NCBI RefSeq assembly: GCF_050003625.1 | Contig: NC_134397.1 | Coordinates: forward strand, 266,346,070-266,410,069 | Reading direction: 5' to 3' | Length of the DNA stretch: 64,000 bases | Source: Haematobia irritans | Taxonomy: Eukaryota; Arthropoda; Insecta; Diptera; Muscidae | Shown: positions 24,638 to 35,275 of the stretch, piece by piece | Position numbering within the stretch: position 1 is the first letter of the stretch | Layout of the letters: each line of letters starts with the position of its first letter | Position numbers and translations under genes: made by a program | The notes under the pieces: generated by a model | Told to the model about the DNA's origin: nothing | The model's input: the letters and a program-made list of their open reading frames with translations, nothing else | The model's database searches: none

Positions 24638-25178
24638 TCCCAGCAAAAAATTTGGAAGTTCTTCCAAAGGCACAACGTTAAAATCACTTCCAAAAGATGC
24701 ACGCCCAATGGTGTTCTTTATTTTACTTACCCAGGAAGTTATTTTAATTAAATTTTTATAACTTGATTTTTTCATACTTTTAATGAGTATTTTTAATTTT
24801 TTTTGTTTCAAATAGGTTAAAAACAGAATAAGAATTCATAAAATGGTACAAATCGTTTAAATTTTGTCGAAAAAAAAAATGCTAAGTCCAATCTGAAAAT
24901 ATTGCGAATTTTTGAAAATATTTGAGGTCAAACGTTTCCGACAAGCGTTAAATTATAAAAATTATTTATTTGACAAAATTTCACAGAATTTTTTAATTTA
25001 CATACATACATACATAAAACATTGAATTCGGATCACACCTGTTGATCCTGTTGAAATGGAGGACTCCGTCCTATGACAAGCCCATGTTAAATTCATCGCT
25101 TCTGCGTCAATTTTGCACCACTTCCGGATCCAAAAAGAACATTTTCAATACTTTTTTGGCGACGCTTTTTTGCTGGGA
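24638..25178. mobile_element. 541-bp TIR element with TCCCAGCAAAAAA ends
   Basis: It begins TCCCAGCAAAAAATTTGG and ends GACGCTTTTTTGCTGGGA. Flanks TTTTGCCA and TTTTGCAT share six of eight bases, suggesting an 8-bp target duplication. Interior landmarks (GAGGTCAAAC, GACAAGCGTT, CACTTCCGGATCCAAAAAG) recur at 5880, 13780 and 26935. It is non-coding. Confidence 0.7.
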
Positions 25179-25530
25179 TTTTGCATATTATATATATTTT
25201 TCGGAGGAATCGGTGATCTTGTGCATTTAATTATTAAATTGCGTTTGTGTTGAACTTTGTATGGTTCTTAAGACATTTTGACAATTTTTAATTCCAATTT
25301 TTACCTTCGAAATATTAAATTTTCGTAAAGAAAAGACAAAAAATTATTTTCGCTTCATTAAATTAAAATTATTAACATATTTGTTTCATATTGCAATTTG
25401 TAAAGTATTTAAATTAATATTTTCTAAAATAAACCTACATTTTTTTCATGCTAGATTCAGTGTTTTCTGGTTGTAGTTCGGAAGTTAAGCGGTTTCAAAA
25501 GAGGGAGGACATAAATTTTATGACAATTTT
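25179..25530. other. AT-rich spacer
   Basis: No gene or repeat is recognised. GTTCGGAAGTTAAGCG near 25476 resembles a phrase of the family A core and may be a relic. Confidence 0.35.
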
Positions 25531-26548
25531 TATACCCTCCATCATAGGATGGGGGTATATTAACTTTGTCATTCCGTTTGTAACACATCGAAATATTGCT
25601 CTAAGACCCCATAAAGTATATATATTCTGGGTTGTGGTGAAATTCTGAGTCGATCTAAGCATGTCCGTCCGTCCGTCTGTTGAAATCACGCTAACTTCCG
25701 AACGAAACAAGCTATCGACTTGAAACTTGGCACAAGTAGTTGTTATCGATGTAAGTCAGATGGTATTGAAAATGGGCCATATCGGTCCACTTTTACGTAT
25801 AGCCCCCATATAAACGGACCCCCAAATTTGGCTTGTGGAGCCTCTAACAGAAGCATATTTCATCCGATCCGGCTGAAATTTGGTATATGGTGTTGGTATA
25901 TGGTCTCTAACAACCATGCAAAAATTGGTCCACATCGGTCCATAATTATATATAGCCCCCATATAAACCGATCCCCAGATTTGGCTTGCGAAGTCTCCAA
26001 GAGAAACAAATTTCATCCAATCCGGTTGTAATTTGGAACATGGTGTTAGTATATGATCTTTAACAACCGTGCCAGAATTGGTCCATATCGGTCCATATTT
26101 ATATATAGCCCCCATATAAAACGTTCTCCAGATTTGACCTCCGGAGCCTCTTGGAGGAACAAAATTCATCCGATCCGGTTCAAATTAGGAACGTGGTGTT
26201 AGTATATGGTTGCTAACAACCATACCAAAATTGGTCCAATCACACAAAAATTGGTCCATATCGGTTCATAATCATGGTTGCCACTAGAGCCAAAAATAAT
26301 CTACGAAAATTTTATTTCTATAGAAAATTTTGTCAAAATTTTATTTCTTTAGAAAATTTTGTTAAAATTTTATTCGGTTCATAATAAAATTTTCACCATT
26401 GTCAAAATTTTATTTCTATAGAAAATTTTGTTCAAATTTTATTCGGTTCATAATCATGGTTGCCACTCGAGCCAAAAATAATCTACCAAGATTTTATTTC
26501 TACAGAAAATTTTGTCAAAATTTTATTTCTTTAGAAAATTATGTACTT

Positions 26549-26550
<2 letters not shown>
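25531..26550 (+). mobile_element. Family A element A5, shortened 3' side
   Basis: The canonical start TATACCCTCCATCA is at 25531, followed by core, CCGTCCGTC run at 25664, three central repeats at about 25790-26270, then CTATAGAAAATTTTGTC repeats. The end is ATGTACTTGT at 26550 followed by a run of T. The terminal ACTTGT is present but the hairpin and subterminal repeat that normally precede it have been lost, so the end may be a recombinant or fortuitous one. Confidence 0.75.
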
Positions 26551-26583
<33 letters not shown>

Positions 26584-26639
26584 AACATTTGGAACTTTGT
26601 GTTAATTATAATATCTAAAATTTTAGTTACATAATCTTT

Positions 26640-26934
26640 GGGAGCCACCGTGGTGCAATGGTTAGCATGCCCGCCATACACGAGGTCGTGGGTTCGATTC
26701 CTGCTTCGACGAAAACCAAAAAGTTTTGCAGCGGTGGATTATCCCACCTCAGTAATACTGGTGACATATCTGAGTGTTTCAAAACTTCTCTAAGTGGTTT
26801 CACTGCAATGTGGAACGCCGTTCGGATGAGGCTATAAAAAAGAGTTCCCTTGTCATTGAGCTTACCATGGAATCGGGCAGGACTCAGTGATAAGAGAGAA
26901 GTTCACCATTGTGGTATCACAATGGACTGAATAG
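26640..26934 (+). repeat. SINE-A copy, 3'-truncated
   Basis: A near-perfect tRNA-like head (GGAGCCACCGTGGTGCAATGG, then GGTCGTGGGTTCGATTCC) leads into the standard body. The copy is cut at CTGAATAG by the TIR of the element at 26935, so the CCTAA tail is missing. Confidence 0.88.
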
Positions 26935-27270
26935 CCCAGCAAAAAAAAGCGTCGCCAAAAAAGTAGTGAAAATGTTCTTTTTGGATCCGGAAGTGGTGCA
27001 AAATTAACGCAGAAGCGATGAATTTAACATGGGCTTGTCATAGGAGGGATGTCCACCATTTCAACAGTTATTGTACTGAATTTGCATCACTTCTTAAGGT
27101 GTGATGCGAATCCAGTGTTTTGGATGTGAATTAAGAATTTTTTTGATATTTTGACAAATAAATAATTTTTAAAATTTTTTATGATTTTTAATGTATTATA
27201 ACGCTTGTCCGGAACGTTCGACATCAAATATTTTAAAAAATTCCCAATTTTTCTAGAAAGGATTTAACAT
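26935..27270 (-). repeat. TCCCAGC-type element, one end only
   Basis: It starts CCCAGCAAAAAAAAGCGTCG, the end found at 25178 in opposite orientation. It matches that element through GGATCCGGAAGTGGTGC and AACGCTTGTCCGGAACG, then fades near 27270. It sits directly at the broken end of a SINE-A copy. The 27271-27445 stretch after it shows no feature. Confidence 0.6.
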
Positions 27271-27445
27271 TGAGCAGGTACATACGATTTTCATTTTGCG
27301 CGTCAGTCGTGTGTTGATTGTTTCTTGGAATGGACGGAGAATACGGATTTACTGTGTTTTGTGTTAATTTATTTATTCAGAAGTGGCACGTGGTTTTATG
27401 TGAACACAAAAAAGGAAAGTGTAATTGAAACAATGTACCTGTTTT

Positions 27446-28691
27446 TATACCCTTCACCACTACTGTGGTACAGGGTATAATAAGTTTGTGCATTTGTATG
27501 TAACGCCAAGAAGGAAAAGTCTGAGACCCATCGTTTAGTATAACGATCGTCTTAGAATTAAATTCTGAGTCGATTTAGCGATGTCCGTCTGTCTGTCCGT
27601 CTGTCTGTCTGTTGATGTATTTTTGTGTGCAAAGTACAGCTCGCAGTTTTACTCCGATTGTCCTAAAATTTGGTACAGGGTCCTGTTTCGGCTCAAAGAC
27701 GATTCCTATTGATTTTGGAAAAAATCGGTTCAGATTTAGATATAGCTGCCATATATATTTTTCACCGATCTGGTCATAATTTGCGTGTATATCAACCGAT
27801 CTTCCTCAAATTGCGTACATCCGAATATTTTATGAGTCTCGAAAAACTTGCAGAATATCAGCCAAATCGGTTCAGATTTAGATATAGCTCCCATATATAG
27901 CTTTCGCCCGATTTACACTCATATGACCACAGAGGCCAATTTTTTGCTGCGATTTAGTTGAAATTTTGCACAGGGAGTAGAATTAGCATTGTAGCTATGT
28001 GTGCCAAATTTGGTTGAAATCGGTTCAGATTTAGATATATCTCCCATATATAGCTTTCGCCCGATTTACACTCATATGACCACAGAGGCCAATTTTTTGC
28101 TACGATTTAATTGGAATTTTGAACAGGGAGTAGAATTAGCATTGTAGCTATGTGTGCCAAATTTGGATGAAATCGGTTCAGATTTAGATATAGCTCCCAT
28201 ATATAGCTTTCGCCCGATTTGCACTCATATGACAGAGGCCAATTTTTTGCTACGATTTAATTAAAATTTTGCACAGGGAGTAGAATTAGCACTGTAGCTA
28301 TGCGTGCCAAATTTGGTTGACATCGGTTCAAATTTAGATATAGCTCCCATATATATGTTTTTCTGATTTCAACAAAAATGGTCAAAATACCAACATTTTC
28401 CTTGTTAAATTGCCACTGCTTAGTAGAAAAGTTGTAAAAATTACTCTAATTTTCCTAAACTTCTCATACATATATATCGAGCGATAAATCATAAATAATC
28501 TTTTGCGAAGTTTCCTTAAAATTGCTTCACATTTAAATGTTTCCCATATTTATACCCTTCACCACTACTGTGGTACAGGGTATAATAAGTTTGTGCATTT
28601 GTATGTAACGCCAAGAAGGAAAAGTCTGAGACCCATCGTTTAGTATACCGATCGTCTTAGAATTAAATTCTGAGTCGATTTAGCGATGTCC

Positions 28692-28734
<43 letters not shown>

Positions 28735-29789
28735 CGTCTGTCTGTCTGTCTATTGATGTATTTTTGTGTGCAAAGTACAGCTCGCAGTTTTAGTCCGATT
28801 GTCCTAAAATTTGGTATGGGGTCCTGTTTCGGTTCAAAGATGATCCCTATTGATTTTGGAAAAAATCGGTTCAGATTTAGATATAGCTGCCATATATATT
28901 TTCCACCGATCTGGTCATAATTGGCGTGCATATCAACCGATCTTCCTCAAATTCCGTACATCCCAATATTTTATGAGTCTCGAAAAACTTGTAAAATATC
29001 ATCCAAATCGATTCAGATTTAGATATAGCTCCCATATATAACTTTCGCCCGATTTACACTCATATGACCACAGAGGCTAATTTTTTGCTCCGATTTATTT
29101 GAAATTTTGCACATGAAGTAGAATTAGCATTATAGCTATGCGTGTCAAATTTGGTTGAAATCGGTTCAGATTTAGATATAGCTCCCATATATAGCTTTTG
29201 CCCGATTTACACTCATATGACCACAGAGGCCAATTTTTAACTCCGATTTAGTTGAAATTTTGCACAGGGAGTAGAATTAGCATTGGAGCTATGCGTGCCA
29301 AATTTGGTTGACATCGGTTCAGATTGAGATATAGCTCCCATATATATGTTTTTCTGATTTCGACAAAAATGGTCAAAATACAAAAATGTTCCTTGTAAAA
29401 TCGCCACTGCTTAGTTGAAAAGTTGTAAAAATGACTCTAATTTTCCTAAACTTCTAATAAATATATATCGAGCGATGAATCATAAATAAACTTTTGCGAA
29501 GTTTCCTTAAAATTGCTTCAGATTTAAATTTTCCCATATTTTTTTACTAAAATTGTGTTCCACCCTAGTGCATTAGCCAACTTAAATTTTGAGTCTATAG
29601 ATTTTGTAAAAGTCTATCAAATTCTGTCCAAATCGAGTGATATTTAAATGTTTGTATTTGGGACAAACTTTTATATATAGCACCCAACGCATTTGACGGA
29701 TGTGATATGGTATCGAAAATTTAGATCTACAAAGTGGTGAAGGGTATAATATAGTCGGCCCCGTCCGACTTTAGACTTTCCTTACTTGT
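27446..29789 (+). mobile_element. Helentron-like family B element B1: two heads, one tail
   Basis: The head starts TATACCCTTCACCACTACTG at 27446 and again at 28551. Each head has the core TAAATTCTGAGTCGATTTAG, a (GTCT)n run, and central 153-bp repeats (GATATAGCTCCCATATATAGC and so on). The first head stops at TTTCCCATATT, exactly where the second begins. Only after the second head comes the tail: ACTAAAATTGTGTTCCACCC, AAGTGGTGAAGGGTATA, the hairpin AGTCGGCCCCGTCCGACT, and ACTTGT at 29789. It is non-coding and non-autonomous. Confidence 0.88.
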
Positions 29790-29869
29790 TTTGTTCTGCA
29801 TTTTGCTATATGGTATCATTTATTTTTATTTGCAGTTACATGATGTCTGCGTTTGTACATTTGATGGGC

Positions 29870-30760
29870 TCGATAATATTTTTGAGTGCAAGCATATAAT
29901 GTTCATAAACTAGCATAACATGTTTGGGACATATATGTTAATATGTTAGAACCTATTATGTTTGGGACATAAAATGTTTGTAAATATGATATGCTTGGAT
30001 GCAAACATATATTAATTTAGAAATAGCCTATAAACCTATATGTGTTTAGTAGCTTGGAGCGCTATTTAACAGGGAGCGATATTGAATTAAGTTGGTGGTT
30101 GTTGCTTGTTATTACAAAATTAACATTTTACTTTTCCTTGGGCAATTGATCAGCTACTTCTTGGATCCTTACAAACTGTGTGGTCCGCTGTTCGAATCCC
30201 CGTCCGGCAAAAGGTAAAATTAAAATTAAAAAATCATACAATTGAATAATTTCTTCTACAATGTTTGTATTACAGAAAAAGGTGCTAAGAACTAAAAAAT
30301 CTCGTGGAAGTGAGAAAGATGTGGGGGAATATACAATTGGGCAGAAACAAAAATTTGAGCATTCAGGTCGAAAACCTATGTTGTTAGCACCTATATTACC
30401 TGTTTATTTTCATAATTCATTATGATTGTAAATATATAAATAAATAAATAAAATTTTGAGCACAATATTGTTTGGGAGATTTTTTTTAAGCATATAATAT
30501 TTTTGGGTGCAAAATGCTTCCAAACATATTATATGTTCACATAATAACATATTGTTTTTTGGAAGACAACATTATTGAATTTGGATGCAAAAATACAAAA
30601 TGTTTGGAACTTAGACTACCCAAACATATATTGTTTAGACCGATATGCTTTCAAACATATTATATATTGGAAGAGATCAAACATATAAATGTTTGGGCAA
30701 TACCCAAAAATATATATGCTTGAAGCAAAATATGTTTGGGAGTATATGTTAGCGATTTTT
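29870..30760 (+). repeat. AAACATAT-rich dispersed repeat, split by SINE-B
   Basis: 29890-30055 is the reverse complement of about 1745-1905. Sequence of the same character (CAAACATATTATATG) resumes at about 30480 and continues to 30760, so the stretch between, which contains a SINE-B copy, looks like an insertion. Confidence 0.5.
30150..30350 (+). repeat. SINE-B copy (tRNA-derived)
   Basis: The head contains TGGTCCGCTGTTCGAATCCC (B box). The body has TTCTACAATGTTTGTATTAC, AGAAAAAGGTGCTAAGAAC and GTGAGAAAGATGTGGGGG, matching the minus-strand copy at 11036-11232. Confidence 0.65.
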
Positions 30761-31247
30761 TGTGAGCGTGTACTTATTGTTGAAATTTAAATAAAATCGA
30801 GTGTGTAAAAATATATGATATTTGCTTGAACGGTATTATAAATACAATTAAACAATGAATTAGTTTATAAATAAATAAAAACAAATAAAATTAATTTTGT
30901 GTTTTCTTTTCTCAAGTGGCGTCCTTTTCTCGACGATGAAAAAAGTTTTTTCATAAAGATCAAAACATTTTAGGTTGTGACCATGTTCTTTTAACTAGGA
31001 GAAAAACATTTTTAATGAATACCATAACATTTTAAATCGTGACCATTGTCTTTTCATTCAAACAAAATTCTTTTTATCAATATAATAACATTTTAGATGA
31101 GAACAATTACATTTTTCTTATAACCATGTTCACTGAGCCAACCTGGTTGCAGGTTAAAATGTTACATGGTCGCCGCAAAAATAGCTCCTATCATATTATT
31201 TTGCTCTTCGAATATGATTGTGACAATCATGTTTCTTCTCTGCGTGT
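30761..31247. other. No recognised feature
   Basis: AT-rich. A loose internal repetition of 'AACATTTTA...TTTTCAT...AAAACATTTT' phrases occurs at 30945-31110. No coding signal is recognised apart from frames belonging to the mariner fragment that follows. Confidence 0.35.
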
Positions 31248-31690
31248 GGATCAACTGCATTTTACGGTCATTCAAAATCATTTTGTGGATTTTTTTGATG
31301 TCTTCGTCGGTAACCACCTCTTTCGGGCGTTCACTGCGTTCACCGTCCTCCGTGCTCATTTCACCACGGTTGAATTTTGCATACCAATCAATTATTGCTG
31401 ATTTCCCTGGGGCAGAGTCCGGAAACTCATTATCAAGCCGAGTTTTGGCTTTCACCGTATTTTTCCCCTTCAGAAAACAGTATTTTATCAAAACACGAAA
31501 TTCCTTTTTTCCATTTTTTTCACAATAACAAAAGTTGCTTCACAAAAGACGCTCTATCTCACAAACTAATTGACTTACAGACGTCAAATTTTGACACGAA
31601 TCATTTGAAGGTTGGTACTATATAAAAAAATGCGTTTAATACTAGCGACGCCATCTATGTGTCAGACCGGGGACTTATCAGCCAACCTGT
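31248..31690 (-). mobile_element. Himar1-like mariner copy 3, 5' third only
   Basis: The 5' TIR at 31660-31690 is followed by TA. The transposase N-terminus is open on the minus strand: IKYCFLKGKNTVKAKTRLDN, then PGKSAIIDWYAKF and GERSERPKEVVTDEDIKKIH. This is the paired-like helix-turn-helix region of mariner. Homology stops at about 31248, before the catalytic domain. Unlike copies 1 and 2, the N-terminal domain here has no deletion. Confidence 0.92.
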
Positions 31691-31692
31691 TA

Positions 31693-32246
31693 ATTTAATG
31701 AAATAAATTTTAAAATAATATATTATGCACTTCGTTTTAATTAATATATCTTTATTTTAAGGAAAATTTTCCTTAATATTGTGTAAAGTGCGTGTCCCAG
31801 AATTTGGGTTGCCGTATATTTCATATTAGGTCAATATCGTCAAAAATGTTTTAAGAGAAAAATGTTATTTTTGAACGGTGAACATGTTTGCCGCAATCAT
31901 GTTATTTTCTCGAAAATTATGTATCTGATTTCGGAAGCCATGTATATGTTTGCCAAAAAATAATTTTTTTTGCGACAAAAATCTTCCAAAAATTACATTT
32001 TACTCTTGAAACATGTTTGGGGTGATCATGTTCCTTCTTTGCGTGCAAACTTTCACCACGACCAAGCAAAAACTTTTTTTGGTTTGCGTCTAATAATTCC
32101 ATGCGTTACAAATGGAATGCTAACATTCGTATACCGTCTAATAATGGTTGGTATCAGAATATTTTTATATACAACATTGACATGTTGTTCCTAAATTATA
32201 TTAAGTGATTTTATAGGTACAGAGAACTTTTTGAATAATCCACATT
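31693..32246. other. Upstream region of the first DUF1091 gene
   Basis: 31800-32110 contains old repeat phrases (TTTCATATTAGGTCAATA, TTTCACCACGACCAAG) also seen near 22510. A TATA-like TTTTTATATA at about 32161 lies some 85 bp before the start codon and could be part of a promoter. This is inference from sequence only. Confidence 0.35.
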
Positions 32247-32935
32247 ATGGAAAAATATGGTTTATTTGCAATGATTTTAATGCAATTTTTTCAAACGTAT
32301 AATGTAAAACAATTTTTTTTTATAAATGGAATTAGAATTCTTAAATCATTTTACATTTGGTTTTTTTAATTCTAACCAGTTGACGAAATCTTCAAAAATG
32401 GTTTACTTCATTTCATCGGAAACAACCTTCAATCGTGCATACTTGAATAAATATTCTGTGAATATCGGTGCTACCAAGCAGTATTTGGATGTCTTTGTCG
32501 ATGCCCATCGTAATTTTCCCAGCGATCCACACTTCTTAATAACCATTGCCCTTAAGATGCCTCGGGGAAGAACTGGTGATAGATCACTGCCTAAATTTAC
32601 ATTTGAATTCAATGCCTGCGATTATATTGGTGGCACAAAGAAATCCTACAAAGGATTCATATTGTCATGGTTAAAGAAATTTTGGTTTGCCAGTAACTTC
32701 CCCAAAAAATGTCCTGTCGACAAGGTATGTATAGTGGTGTTATTGTCTTGATCGATCTATTAAAATAGATAATTTTCAGGGTAATTATACTTGGAAACAT
32801 TTGACCATGGAACATTTGACTATACCTTCATTCATTCCAAATAGCCAATACGAAGTGTACGTATTGAACTACTTTAGCAACATCGATGGAAAAGAATCAG
32901 TTGGTGATTTAAATTTGTTGGTGGAAGTGAAATAA
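32247..32935 (+). CDS. DUF1091 (DM8) family secreted protein, copy 1, intact
   Basis: There are three exons: 32247-32303, 32380-32724 and 32780-32935. Both introns (76 and 55 bp) have GT-AG borders (GTAAAA, GTATGT) and sit in phase 0. The product is 185 aa. Residues 1-19 (MEKYGLFAMILMQFFQ...) form a signal peptide. The DUF1091 pattern follows: FISSETTFNR, FEFNACDYI with a conserved Cys, FILSWLKKFWFASNFPKKCP with the second Cys, GNYTWKHLTMEHLTIPSFIP and QYEVYVLNYF. The start was chosen because exon 1 has the same length and hydrophobic nature as in copy 2. The function is unknown; the family is large in flies and resembles MD-2-type lipid-binding folds as I recall, so an extracellular ligand-binding role is only a guess. 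Confidence 0.88.
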
Positions 32936-32973
32936 GATGTTTACAGATAAACATATTGCTACACCAGCAAAAA

Positions 32974-34451
32974 ACAAGTGGGGAAAGTCTAAAGTCGGGC
33001 GGGGCCGACTATATTATACCCTGCACCACTTTGTAGATCTAAATTTTCGATACCATATATAAAGTTTTGTCCCAAATACATACATTTAAATATCGCTCGA
33101 TCTGGAAGAATTTGATAGACTTCTACAAAATCTATAGACTCAAAATTTAAGTCGGCTAATGTACTAGGGTGGAACACAATGTTAGTAAACAAATATGGGA
33201 AACGTTTAAATCTGAAGCAATTTTAAGGAAACTTCGAAAAAGTTTATTTATGATTTATCGCTCGATATACATGTATTAGAAGTTTAGGAAAATTAGAGTC
33301 ATTTTTACAACTTTTCGACAAAGCAGTGGCGATTTTACAAGGAAAATGTTGGTATTTTGACCATTTTTGTCGAAATCAGAAAAGCACATATATGGGAGCT
33401 ATATCTAAATCTGAACCGATTTCAACCAAATTTGGCACGCATAGCAACAATGCTAATTCTACTCCCTGTGCAAAATTTCAACTAAATCGGAGTTAAAAAT
33501 TGGCGTCTGTGGTCATATGAGTGTAAATCGGGCGAAAGCTATATATGGGAGATATATCTAAATCTGAACCGATTTCAACCAAATTTGGCACGCATAGCTA
33601 CAATGCTAATTCTACTCCCTGTGCAAAATTTCAACTAAATCGGAGTTAAAAATTGGCCTCTGTGGTCATATGAGTGTGAATCGGGCGAAAGCTATATATG
33701 GGAGATATATCTAAATCTGAACCGATTTCAACCAAATTTGACACGCATAGCTACAATGCTAATTCTACTCCCTGTGCAAAATTTCAACTAAATCGGAGCA
33801 AAAAATTGGCCTCTATGGTCAAATGAGTGTAAATCGGCCGAAAGCTATATATGGGAGCTATATCTAAATCTGAACCGATTTCAACCAAATTTGGCACGCA
33901 TAGCTACAATGCTAATTCTACTCCCTGTGCAAAATTTCAACCAAATTGGGGTAAAACTCTGGCTTCTGGGACCGTATTAGTCCATATCGGGCGAAAGATA
34001 TATATGGGAGCTATATCTAAATCTGAACCGATTTCAATAAAATTTGGCACACTTGACTACAGTACTAATTGTTCTTCTTGTGCAAAATTTTAAGCAAATT
34101 AGTTTAAAACTCTTGCTTCTGGGGCCATATAAGTCCATATCGGGCGAAATATATATATATGGGAGCTATATCTAAATCTGAACCGATTTCTTTCAAAATC
34201 AATAGGGATCTATTCTGAGCCAAAACACATACTTGTGCCAAATTTGAAGTCGATTGGACTAAAACTGCGACCTAGACTTTGATTACAAAAATGTGTTCAC
34301 GGACAGACGGACAGACGGACATCGCTGTATCGACTCAAGAGCCCACCCTGAGCATTTTTGCCAAAGACACCATGTGTCTATCTCGTCTCCTTCTGGGTGT
34401 TGCAAACATATGCACTAACTTATAATAATCCACAGTGTGGAGCAGGGTATA
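32974..34451 (-). mobile_element. Family B element B2 in the 3' flank of a DUF1091 gene
   Basis: On the plus strand it reads ACAAGTGGGGAAAGTC at 32974 (reverse complement of the 3' end), the hairpin GTCGGGCGGGGCCGAC, ACCCTGCACCACTTTG, central 153-bp repeats at about 33385-34200, a short GACAGACGGACAGACGGACA run and AGGGTATA at 34451. It begins 38 bp after the stop codon of the DUF1091 gene. It is more divergent than the other B copies, so probably older. Confidence 0.85.
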
Positions 34452-34573
34452 AAAATTTGAAAGTTCTATATAAGTCATTACTTTTCAAGTACATTTATAA
34501 ATCTTCTTCTATAGATCAACAAGATAGGCTTTTGAGATGACATATAAACATTATTTGTTTACGCAGTTTTCGC

Positions 34574-34579
34574 AATAAA
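34574..34579 (+). promoter_or_regulatory. Candidate poly(A) signal AATAAA
   Basis: AATAAA lies between element B2 and the A-run at 34592. If B2 is removed, the signal falls about 160 bp after the stop codon of the DUF1091 gene at 32247-32935, a normal place for it. This suggests that B2 landed inside the original 3' UTR. Confidence 0.35.
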
Positions 34580-34612
34580 TTTTTGATAGTTAAAAAAAAA
34601 AAAAAAAAAAAA

Positions 34613-34886
34613 ACAAGTATATACGGCCGTAAGTTCGGCCAGGCCGAATCTTATGTACCCTCCACCATGGATTGCGTAGAAACTTCTACGAAAGACTGTA
34701 ATCCACAATCGAATTACTTGGGTTGTGGTATCTTAAAACTTCTTAACATCGTTCTCTAAATTGTGAGTTAGTCCATACGTGGTAGAGAGCCAGAATTGAA
34801 ATATGGGGGTCGCTTATATGGAGGCTATATACAATTATGAACTTGATATGGACCAATTTTTGTGTTACTGGGGATCGATTTATCTT
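34613..34886 (-). mobile_element. Family A 3' end fragment (A6)
   Basis: It starts in an A-run with ACAAGTATATACGGCCG, then the hairpin AGTTCGGCCAGGCCGAA and ACCCTCCACCATGG, and continues to the first AT-rich element phrase (GAACTTGATATGG). The 5' half is missing. Its reverse-complemented end is the canonical CGGCCGTATATACTTGT. Confidence 0.8.
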
Positions 34887-34909
34887 CCATTGCTTTAGAG
34901 TGTTTCAAC

Positions 34910-35254
34910 GGAGCCACCGTGGTGCAATGGTTAGCATGCCTGCCTTGCATACACAAGGTCGTGGGTTCGATTCCTGATTCGACCGAAAACCAAAAGGTTT
35001 TTCAGCGGTGGATTATCCCACCTCAGTAATGCTGGTGACATTTCTGAGCGTTTCAAAGCTTCTCTAAGTGGTTTCACTGCAATGTGGAACGCCGTTCGGT
35101 CTTGGCTATAAAAAGGAGGTCCCTTGTCATTGAGCTTAACATGGAATCGGGCAGCACTCAGTGATAAGAGAGAAGTTCACCAATATGGTATCACAATGGA
35201 CTGAATAGTCTAAGTGAGCCTGATACATCGGGCTGCCACCTAACCTAACCTAAC
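34910..35254 (+). repeat. SINE-A, full-length reference copy
   Basis: It is 345 bp. The tRNA-derived head has an A box in GTGGTGCAATGGTTAGCATG and a B box in GGTCGTGGGTTCGATTCC. The body runs to GGAATCGGGCAGCACTCAG. The 3' tail CACAATGGACTGAATAGTC, AAGTGAGCCTG, GGGCTGCCAC ends in three CCTAA repeats. The tail is shared with the LINE at 49507-49582. It ends 21 bp before the start codon of the next DUF1091 gene, so it must lie in the promoter or 5' UTR. Confidence 0.93.
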
Positions 35255-35275
35255 GGTTTTAATAAATTTACCAAT

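Noticed and set aside
34918..35000. Apparent tRNA gene with good A and B boxes
   Set aside because: The same head occurs in several copies, always followed by the same non-tRNA body and LINE-like tail; acceptor-stem pairing is absent. It is a SINE head.
35238..35254. CCTAA repeats as telomeric DNA
   Set aside because: There are only three units, always at the 3' end of SINE-A or the LINE, so they are a retroposon tail.
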